A DNA stretch of 6,902 nucleotides from Phycisphaerales bacterium UBA7708 (GTDB lineage: Bacteria > Planctomycetota > Phycisphaerae > Sedimentisphaerales > Anaerohalosphaeraceae). Both the position numbers and the translations under genes were made by a program. The stretch lies in NCBI GenBank assembly GCA_002482415.1, contig DLFY01000139.1, forward strand, positions 6,214 to 13,115. The letters are read 5' to 3'. Positions 1 to 5,424 of the stretch are shown piece after piece (the stretch's first letter is position 1; every line of letters starts with the position of its first letter). The notes under the pieces are model-generated. The model saw only the letters and a list, made by a program, of their open reading frames with translations, was not told where the DNA came from and did no database searches.

Positions 1-484
1 CCAGCCAGATGGCCGAATAGCCGGTCGAGGTGCCCAGTTCGACAACCTGTTTGGCGTTCATGGATTCGGCCAGCAGACGAAGCAGGCGGCCATCGTTTTG
101 CGGCACATTCAGATAGCGCTGATTGGCGATGATGTCGTCCAGGACCGCAAGGATGGTTTTTTCATTTTCATCTTTGGGGATGGGGGCCTTTTCATATCCT
201 GAATCAGACTGAGCAGAGCCGAATTGGCGACCCGAGCCCCGCTGCCTCTGCGGGGGTGGCCCGCCGACGGGCGGCTGGAAGGCTTCGGGACGCTGTTTTG
301 CCTGCTGAATCAGTTGGCCAATTTTATCCTGATTATTGCCCTGATAGGCCTGTTCCAGGTCGGCCAGCCAGGAGGTGAATCCCTGTCCGGATTGGGGGGT
401 ACCGGCTCCGGGTTCTGCGGCGAAGAGCAGACATACTACGGTGGTACAAATGATGATGGCTGCTGATTTGAGACATGTCTTCAT
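1..484 (-). CDS. Exported SAM-dependent O-methyltransferase, N-terminal part (cut by left edge)
   Basis: The first 161 codons, read leftward from ATG at 484-482, are present; the 3' part lies outside the window. Seen: an AAGGA ribosome site (495-491) 6 nt before the ATG; a signal-peptide-like start (MKTCLK, then a hydrophobic stretch to about residue 22, possible cleavage near FAA/EP); a polar segment; a Pro/Gly/Gln-rich linker (about 69-90, including PPVGGPPPQRQRG); then the start of a methyltransferase domain. NQRYLNVPQNDGRLLRLLAE (121-140) is followed by motif I of the class I SAM fold, VVELGTSTGYSAIWL (147-161). The family is the predicted O-methyltransferases related to catechol/caffeoyl-CoA methyltransferases, and close relatives with signal peptides occur in Planctomycetota (from memory). 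The acceptor substrate is unknown. It is divergent from a PCMT gene that also has an export signal. The family call is fairly secure, the export moderately so, and the substrate cannot be inferred. Confidence 0.82.
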   Translation of the reverse strand, partial: MKTCLKSAAIIICTTVVCLLFAAEPGAGTPQSGQGFTSWLADLEQAYQGNNQDKIGQLIQQAKQRPEAFQPPVGGPPPQRQRGSGRQFGSAQSDSGYEKAPIPKDENEKTILAVLDDIIANQRYLNVPQNDGRLLRLLAESMNAKQVVELGTSTGYSAIWL

Positions 485-503
485 AGGATTTCCTTTCGAT
501 TGT

Positions 504-519
504 CCAATATCGATATTGG
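504..519. promoter_or_regulatory. Perfect 16-bp palindrome in the divergent promoter region (candidate operator)
   Basis: CCAATATCGATATTGG is a perfect palindrome with 8-bp arms and no spacer. It sits between the two divergent methyltransferase genes, 8 nt upstream of the ribosome site of the minus-strand gene. A site for a dimeric regulator is the simplest reading. As RNA on the plus strand it could form a 6-bp stem with a TCGA loop followed by five T, so a weak plus-strand terminator is an alternative. No regulator gene is visible nearby. Confidence 0.5.
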
Positions 520-554
520 TTTTTCGGCAACAGGGCATTGGCACGCGAAACATG

Positions 555-567
555 CGATATTGTATCG
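555..567. promoter_or_regulatory. Inverted repeat overlapping the minus-strand -10 (candidate second operator)
   Basis: CGATA-TTG-TATCG has perfect 5-bp arms around a 3-nt centre. Its left part, CGATATTG (555-562), repeats exactly the right half of the 16-bp palindrome (511-518), 44 bp away, or about four helical turns. It overlaps the candidate -10 of the minus-strand methyltransferase promoter, where a bound protein would block transcription. The function is inferred; short AT-rich matches can arise by chance. Confidence 0.35.
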
Positions 568-587
568 TTTAAGCAGACCATACGCAA
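559..587 (-). promoter_or_regulatory. Candidate sigma70-type promoter for the minus-strand O-methyltransferase
   Basis: On the minus strand, TTGCGT (587-582) and TACAAT (564-559) are separated by exactly 17 bp. The -10 matches five of six consensus bases and the -35 matches three of six. Predicted initiation near 552 gives a leader of about 68 nt that contains the 16-bp palindrome. Planctomycetal promoters are poorly defined, so this is a candidate only. Confidence 0.38.
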
Positions 588-612
588 CAGCCTGCCACGC
601 TATTTTTTACCT

Positions 613-641
613 TGCACTGACGGTAATGAATACGTTAAAAT
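613..641 (+). promoter_or_regulatory. Candidate sigma70-type promoter for the PCMT gene
   Basis: TTGCAC (613-618) and TAAAAT (636-641) are separated by 17 bp; the -10 matches five of six consensus bases and the -35 only three. Initiation would fall near 648, giving a leader of about 10 nt to the ATG at 658. The in-frame ATG at 640 would then lie inside the -10, so if the promoter is real it supports 658 as the start. Confidence 0.28.
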
Positions 642-657
642 GAAGTCTGGTGCAGCG

Positions 658-1473
658 ATGAAAACCATTCCATTCAGATTGCTGGTCTGTTTTGCAGGAT
701 GCCTGTTCCTGTCCTGTTGGGGGAATGCCGGCGATCACACCGGGGCAAATTCAGATAATTCGAGCCTTGAATACCAGAAGTCGGCACAGCAGGCCGAGCC
801 GAATCAATTGCCGGCCTGGAACCGACCCCGGTCCAAAGAACGCCAGCAGGAGCGAAACCAGATGGTCAGTGAGATTCGCCGCTATTACAGCCTCAACGCT
901 CCAAAGATTCTGGAGGCGATGCAGAATGTGCCGCGTCACTGGTTTGTGCCGGCGGAGCAGCAGGTCAACGCCTATGTCGATTCACCGCTGCCGATTGGGC
1001 ACGACCAGACGATTTCACAGCCGTTTATCGTGGCGTATATGACCAGCGTACTGGCACCGGATCCCAACAGCCGGGTGCTTGAGATCGGGACCGGTTCGGG
1101 GTATCAGGCGGCGGTGCTGAATGAATTTACGCCGCATGTGTTCAGTATTGAAATCGTTAAGCCGCTGGGGGAGCGGGCGATTGAGGTATTCAAGAAATAT
1201 GAATACAACACCATTCGTGTCAAGATTGGCGATGGTTACAAGGGGTGGCCGGAGTATGCGCCGTTTGATGCGATTATCGTGACTTGTGCGCCGGATAAAA
1301 TTCCTGGGCCGCTGCTGGACCAGCTCAAACCCGGCGGAAAGATGATTATTCCGGTTGGCAAACAGAGGGATGGCCAGCAACTGATTCTGGTGACAAAAGA
1401 CCCGAAAGGCAAGATTAGCAAGCGTTCCATGATGCCGGTTCGTTTTGTTCCATTGACGCGCGAAAAGGAGTAA
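658..1473 (+). CDS. pcm: Protein-L-isoaspartate O-methyltransferase with N-terminal export/lipoprotein signal
   Basis: PCMT methylates the alpha-carboxyl of L-isoaspartyl residues in aged proteins using SAM, which starts their repair. Seen (271 residues from ATG 658): MKTIPFR, then a hydrophobic stretch (8-19) with two lipobox-like spots (FAGC, Cys15; FLSC, Cys20); a polar Gln/Asn-rich linker to about 60; then a full PCMT domain. Diagnostic pieces are VPRHWFVP (91-98), YVDSPLPIGHDQTISQPF (106-123), motif I VLEIGTGSGYQAAVL (140-154), FDAIIVTCAP (203-212) and LKPGGKMIIPVG (223-234). The family is usually about 205-220 residues and cytosolic, so the extra 60 residues are signal plus linker. Start choice: in-frame TTG 538 and ATG 640 also exist, but 658 places a short basic n-region directly before the hydrophobic stretch. 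No strong Shine-Dalgarno precedes any of the three. The gene is divergent from another exported methyltransferase. Family membership is near certain; start and location are less so. Confidence 0.92.
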   Translation: MKTIPFRLLVCFAGCLFLSCWGNAGDHTGANSDNSSLEYQKSAQQAEPNQLPAWNRPRSKERQQERNQMVSEIRRYYSLNAPKILEAMQNVPRHWFVPAEQQVNAYVDSPLPIGHDQTISQPFIVAYMTSVLAPDPNSRVLEIGTGSGYQAAVLNEFTPHVFSIEIVKPLGERAIEVFKKYEYNTIRVKIGDGYKGWPEYAPFDAIIVTCAPDKIPGPLLDQLKPGGKMIIPVGKQRDGQQLILVTKDPKGKISKRSMMPVRFVPLTREKE

Positions 1474-1627
1474 TTGAATCTATATTTCATAGAAAATCTT
1501 TCCCTAAAAAAGTCTTCCGGCTGAATTCTGGATAAAAAACCGAAAATTTCGGCATATACTTATAGATATCCGCCTCTGAATTTGACGGATTCTGACGATT
1601 TGTAACGAAAATCTCAAAGGAGGTTGT
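1474..1627. other. AT-rich intergenic gap between PCMT and arabinofuranosidase genes
   Basis: No coding potential is evident in these 154 bp. A convincing plus-strand terminator for the PCMT gene is not visible; TCTAT-ATTTC-ATAGA (around 1479-1493) is only a 5-bp AT-rich hairpin. TATACT (1555-1560) and the following TATAGAT resemble -10 elements, but no -35 lies at a normal distance. The gap ends in the strong ribosome site AAAGGAGG (1616-1623), 4 nt before the ATG of the next gene. Confidence 0.5.
1534..1552 (-). terminator. Weak minus-strand hairpin plus T-run (possible terminator)
   Basis: The plus strand shows six A (1534-1539) followed by CCGAAA-A-TTTCGG (1540-1552). Read on the minus strand this is a hairpin (5-bp stem, 3-nt loop) followed by six T, the layout of an intrinsic terminator. 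The stem is short, and both neighbouring genes run on the plus strand, so it could only stop antisense transcription. The near-perfect palindrome could instead be a protein site. Confidence 0.22.
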
Positions 1628-4600
1628 ATGCGATATTTGTCGTGTATTCATATTGTTCTAATAATCGCATTTCTGGCTTGTCCAGCCCAGGCGGAACTTG
1701 TTCATCGCTACAGTTTTGACAGCAGCACACAGGATTCCATTGGGGACGCGGACGGGACACTTGAAGGGGATGCTGTCGTGTCCGGCGGTTCACTGATTCT
1801 GGACGGTGTTGATGACTGGATGTCGATGCCCGGAGACGTGATCGCAGTCAATTCCTATGAGGCAGTCACGACGGAACTGTGGTTTACATCCAAGGCCGGG
1901 GGCAATACAGGCTATACGATGATCCTGTATTTCGGCGGCAACGGTCGGTCTGAAGGCGGGGCTTCGTCGAATCTGGGGTATCATTATTTGTTCCTGTCGG
2001 CGGCTCGCGGGGACAATGCCAGTCGTGCGGCTATTCAGACACGGTCGCTGGATTCTTCCCCGTGGAGTGAGGAAGATGCCGTCGCAGCAGGGATGGAACA
2101 TGATGACGGCCTGATGCATCATTTTGTCGCCACGCTGGACAGTACCCACATCACGTTTTATATTGACGGGCAGTTCATTGGAACCAAACCATTAACCAGC
2201 GGCAATGCCATCAGCGGAATCAGCCGGGCAATGGCGTATCTGGGCAAGGGCGGCTACAGCAGCGATCCGGAGTGGGCAGGTTCGATTCATGAATTTCGTA
2301 TTTATAATTCGGCGCTGACAGCTCAGGATATCGCCAATCATTATCAATGGGGTCCGGATATGATCAGTCCCCCGCTGGTGGATATCACCGAATCGGATGG
2401 CAAGACGCTGCTGTTTAAAGATAATCCCAGCCAGGGCGACAGTTATGAGATTGTGCTGCTGCAGGCGCCGACGGATACGGTTCACGTAACTGCAATTCCA
2501 CCAATGGGCTTAAGTGTGGGCAATGGTTCAGGACAGAGTAAGACACTGAGCTTTACAACACAAAACTGGGCACAGCCTCAAACCGTTCAAGTGCATATCG
2601 CCGATATGGGATTGAGTACCAGTGAGACATACTTTATTCAGCATGCTGCCCAAAGCAATGATTCACAGTACACCATCGCGGTGCGGGCTGTCGAGGTGAC
2701 AATTCTGGAGGAATCCTGCGGGATATGGGGGTACCTGGAAGCAGACTATAATCTGGACTGCACTATTAATCTGGAAGATTTCGCCCTGCTGGCCAATTTG
2801 TGGATGGAGCCGGATATGCCGCTGGATTTCCCTGAATTTTATATGGACTGGCTGCAGGATACATTGACCTATGATTCGGCACTTTATCCCCGATCTATTC
2901 AGGTATCCGAACAACCTTTCTTTGTCAATACGGACCATGTACTGAATCTGATTGATGAGAAGATTTACGGGCATTTTCTGGAGCATATTTATCATTCTGT
3001 CAACGGCGGGTTGTGGGGGGAACTGGTCTGGAATCGCAGTTTTGAGATGACCGGGGCCGGAGGCGGCGTCTGGACAATCGAAACCGGCGAGCAGGGAGAT
3101 GAACTGGTGCAATCCAGTCTTTCGACCGATGTACGACTGGCATTTGGTGACGCGTCATGGCAGGATTATGAGTTGACCCTTGAGGCTCAGAGAGACGGCG
3201 GCAGTGAAGGTTTTCTGATTCCCTTCCGTTATGCGGATGGCGACAATTTCTATTGGCTCAATCTGGGGGGATGGAATAATGCCACTCATGCCATCGAAAA
3301 GGAAATCAATGGCAGCCGGAGTACGGTTGCCGGGACTTCGGTCGCAGGCAGCATTACCCTGGGGCAATGGTACACCATTCGCATCCGCTGTCAGGGCAAT
3401 CATTTTCAGGTCTGGCTGAATGAAGCCAGCAATCCCAATCCGCTGATGGACTTTACAGACAGCAATAATCCGCATCTGGCCGGTAAAGTCGGTGTGGGAA
3501 CGTGGGCAACCCAGGCACGGTTCCGCAATATTCAGGTCAAATATCTTTCCACCTCAACGATTCTATTCAGTGGACTGCCCGCCCTTCCGGGAACAGACTT
3601 TGGTGCGGATTACTGGACTCTATTCGGCACCGGGCAGGGAACCCTGAGTACGGATGCACTCAATGACGACTACAGTGTGCAGATTATCAGTGACGGCAGC
3701 GAAACGGGGCTGGTGCAGGATAACTTTTCATTTATTCCTCAACTGTATCAGGGTTCACTATGGATGAAGGGAACACTTACAGGAGGCGTCAGAATTGAGC
3801 TGCTTGGCAGTAACACTGTTGTCGGGCAGGCAATATTGGCCGTACCAACAGAGGCATGGATGGAATATCCGTTCCAGATTACGCCCTCGGCGGCGACCGA
3901 TGACGGCAGCCTGAGAATCACGTTATTGGGGTCAGGTACCGTCTTAATCGATCAGGTCAGCCTTATGGGGCAGGATGCCCTGGATGTCGGTGGTTATCGG
4001 CCAGATTTGCTGGCCGCGGTCAAGGGCCTGCGGCCTCCGATTATTCGCTGGCCGGGCGGGTGCTATGCTTCGGCTTATTTCTGGAAAGATGGGATCGGCC
4101 GGCAGCACGAACACCATAAATACCCCATCAGCCTGTGGGATGATCAGGATACCAATTCGTATGGAACCGATGAATTTCTTCGGATGTGCGAGGCCATCGG
4201 GGCGGAACCTCTACTGGTGATTAACACCGGCCTGTTGAATGGAACGTGCGGAGTGGCGATTCCTTACAAATTGACGCCGGAGCAGTATCTTCAGGATGCA
4301 CTGGACTGGATCGAATATTGCAACGGGCCGGCGGATTCTCCATGGGGTGCGGTACGAGCAGCCAACGGACATCCGGAACCCTACAACGTCAAATACTGGG
4401 AAATTGACAATGAAGTCTGGTCCACAAGCTGGGGCGGAGGCATTAATGCCTATATTGATATTGTCAAGACATTTGCCCCGGCCATGCGGGCGGCAGATCC
4501 CACTATCAAATTGATTGCCTGCGGCAGCGGCAGTTATGACCAGAACTGGAACCGCACGCTGATTGATAACTGCGGCACCCTGTTTGATTATATCAGTACG

Positions 4601-5266
4601 CACCATTACGAAGATGCATCTAATTTCAAGGCCGGTCCTCGCAGTTATGAGGCATTTATTGAAACGCTGGGGGCTTATATTGCCAATTCGGCTAATCCGA
4701 ACATCAGGATTTACATGTCGGAATGGAACGCCCAGAGCACCGACTGGCGTACCGGGCTATATGCGGGCGGGCTGCTGAATGCCTTTGAGCGGACGGGGGA
4801 TGTGTTTGAGATTGGCGGGCCGGCCCTGTTTTTGCGGCACACATCCGCTTCGGGCTGGGATAATGCGTTTATCAATTTCGATCACTCCGGCTGGTTCCCT
4901 GCACCCAATTATCAAGTCATGCATTTGTGGCATGACCATTATGGTCCGAACCACGTGGAAACAACCGGGGCCGACATGAATTTGAATGTGGTTTCGACTT
5001 TGACCGAGGATGGAAACACACTGTACCTGCATATCGTCAATCCGGATGCTTCGTCAAAATCCGTGGAGTATGAAATCGATAGCTCTTTTGTACCTGCGTC
5101 TGCATACATGCTTTATTATGCACCGGGTTCGCTTTCGGCCCGGAATACGCTGGCGGAGCCGGATGCCGTAAAGCTTCGGGCCAAGATTGCGGGGCTCAGC
5201 GGACAGGTGCTTCGATTTATGATGCCGGGCTATTCGGCAGGCGTGGTGGTTGTCCAGACGAATTGA
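1628..5266 (+). CDS. Secreted multi-domain GH51-type alpha-L-arabinofuranosidase
   Basis: It hydrolyses terminal alpha-L-arabinofuranosyl residues from arabinoxylan, arabinan or related polymers, probably outside the cytoplasm. Seen over 1212 residues: signal peptide 1-22 (AQA/EL cleavage); LamG/concanavalin-A-like jelly roll, about 24-240 (from LVHRYSFD to IHEFRIYNSALT); Calx-beta-like sandwich, about 248-360 (VDITESDG...LSFTTQNWAQPQTVQV); dockerin-like calcium loop, 362-393; GH51 N-terminal part from about 424 with IYGHFLEH (446-453) and GELVWNRSFE (464-473); a LamG/DUF1080-like insert, about 480-640; a CBM4/9-like sandwich, about 648-782; the (beta/alpha)8 barrel from about 785 with IIRWPGGCYAS (805-815); acid/base Glu929 in WEIDNEVW; nucleophile Glu1032 in MSEWNAQS; and a C-terminal beta domain to 1212. 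The catalytic glutamates are assigned by motif. A strong AAAGGAGG site supports the start. No C-terminal sorting signal is seen. Polymer specificity is not determined. Confidence 0.93.
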   Translation: MRYLSCIHIVLIIAFLACPAQAELVHRYSFDSSTQDSIGDADGTLEGDAVVSGGSLILDGVDDWMSMPGDVIAVNSYEAVTTELWFTSKAGGNTGYTMILYFGGNGRSEGGASSNLGYHYLFLSAARGDNASRAAIQTRSLDSSPWSEEDAVAAGMEHDDGLMHHFVATLDSTHITFYIDGQFIGTKPLTSGNAISGISRAMAYLGKGGYSSDPEWAGSIHEFRIYNSALTAQDIANHYQWGPDMISPPLVDITESDGKTLLFKDNPSQGDSYEIVLLQAPTDTVHVTAIPPMGLSVGNGSGQSKTLSFTTQNWAQPQTVQVHIADMGLSTSETYFIQHAAQSNDSQYTIAVRAVEVTILEESCGIWGYLEADYNLDCTINLEDFALLANLWMEPDMPLDFPEFYMDWLQDTLTYDSALYPRSIQVSEQPFFVNTDHVLNLIDEKIYGHFLEHIYHSVNGGLWGELVWNRSFEMTGAGGGVWTIETGEQGDELVQSSLSTDVRLAFGDASWQDYELTLEAQRDGGSEGFLIPFRYADGDNFYWLNLGGWNNATHAIEKEINGSRSTVAGTSVAGSITLGQWYTIRIRCQGNHFQVWLNEASNPNPLMDFTDSNNPHLAGKVGVGTWATQARFRNIQVKYLSTSTILFSGLPALPGTDFGADYWTLFGTGQGTLSTDALNDDYSVQIISDGSETGLVQDNFSFIPQLYQGSLWMKGTLTGGVRIELLGSNTVVGQAILAVPTEAWMEYPFQITPSAATDDGSLRITLLGSGTVLIDQVSLMGQDALDVGGYRPDLLAAVKGLRPPIIRWPGGCYASAYFWKDGIGRQHEHHKYPISLWDDQDTNSYGTDEFLRMCEAIGAEPLLVINTGLLNGTCGVAIPYKLTPEQYLQDALDWIEYCNGPADSPWGAVRAANGHPEPYNVKYWEIDNEVWSTSWGGGINAYIDIVKTFAPAMRAADPTIKLIACGSGSYDQNWNRTLIDNCGTLFDYISTHHYEDASNFKAGPRSYEAFIETLGAYIANSANPNIRIYMSEWNAQSTDWRTGLYAGGLLNAFERTGDVFEIGGPALFLRHTSASGWDNAFINFDHSGWFPAPNYQVMHLWHDHYGPNHVETTGADMNLNVVSTLTEDGNTLYLHIVNPDASSKSVEYEIDSSFVPASAYMLYYAPGSLSARNTLAEPDAVKLRAKIAGLSGQVLRFMMPGYSAGVVVVQTN
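2711..2806 (+). other. Single dockerin-like calcium-binding segment within the arabinofuranosidase
   Basis: Residues 362-393 of the arabinofuranosidase read ESCGIWGYLEADYNLDC and continue TINLEDFALLANLWM. Asp373, Asn375, Asp377, Thr379, Asn381 and Asp384 fall at loop positions 1, 3, 5, 7, 9 and 12 of an EF-hand-like dockerin loop, followed by a helix-like DFALLANLW. Classical type I dockerins have two such repeats, usually at a protein end; only one is here, mid-chain, joining the N-terminal beta modules to the catalytic part. This single form is common in Phycisphaerae proteins (from memory). Calcium binding is likely; cohesin binding is unproven. Confidence 0.68.
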
Positions 5267-5342
5267 TTGCCGGAGGTTACCGATGGACGGCATCCAACGT
5301 CCTATTCGGCCTTAATGTTTGAAATTTACCACCGGCCAACTT

Positions 5343-5405
5343 CAGACTTGACTTTTCAGGCTTTCTTCTTACGCTGTGTGAATCTGTAACTGTAGATTAA
5401 GTCTG
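5343..5405. promoter_or_regulatory. Nested inverted repeats in the xylulokinase leader
   Basis: CAGACTT (5343-5349) and AAGTCTG (5399-5405) are perfect 7-bp inverted repeats about 49 nt apart. Inside them AATCT-N8-AGATT (5381-5398) forms another 5-bp pair. The left arm overlaps the candidate -35 and the right arm ends a few bases before the ribosome site, so they could be paired operator half-sites or a weak leader structure. They are short enough to be chance. Confidence 0.22.
5348..5375 (+). promoter_or_regulatory. Candidate sigma70-type promoter for xylulokinase
   Basis: TTGACT (5348-5353, five of six consensus bases) is followed 16 bp later by TACGCT (5370-5375, three of six, keeping the important TA...T). 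Initiation near 5382 would leave a leader of about 43 nt. The rest of the 158-bp gap (5267-5424) shows no gene and no clear terminator for the upstream gene; GGACG-N8-CGTCC (5285-5302) is a 5-bp hairpin without a T-run. Read-through from the arabinofuranosidase gene is therefore possible. Confidence 0.35.
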
Positions 5406-5424
5406 TTCAACGGAGAGCCTGATT

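Noticed and set aside
224..466. Plus-strand open frame opposite the O-methyltransferase
   Set aside because: It lies antisense to a better-supported partial gene with a ribosome site, signal peptide and SAM motif I, and its translation shows no recognisable domain.
504..524. Palindrome plus five T as a plus-strand intrinsic terminator
   Set aside because: The stem is AT-rich and only 6 bp with a realistic loop, and no plus-strand gene lies upstream; an operator is the simpler reading, though a barrier to antisense transcription is not excluded.
333..587. Minus-strand open frame of 84 codons crossing the divergent promoter
   Set aside because: It overlaps the start of the O-methyltransferase in another frame, covers the promoter and palindrome, and has no recognisable features.
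538..657. Upstream TTG-started extension of PCMT by 40 residues
   Set aside because: It would bury the signal-like stretch inside the protein, and the extension has no PCMT family content; the ATG at 658 gives a normal export signal.
2711..2806. Evidence for a classical cellulosome
   Set aside because: Only one calcium loop is present, it is mid-protein, and no cohesin or scaffoldin is visible; the segment fits the single-repeat form seen in Phycisphaerae proteins.
2663..3112. 149-codon minus-strand open frame inside the arabinofuranosidase gene
   Set aside because: It is antisense to strongly supported coding sequence with conserved family motifs; no start context or recognisable domain.
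3065..3547. Separate sugar hydrolase (DUF1080/3-keto-disaccharide type) fused into the protein
   Set aside because: The fold signature is a LamG-like sandwich that also occurs as a non-catalytic insert in plant-type GH51 enzymes; no independent active site was recognised.
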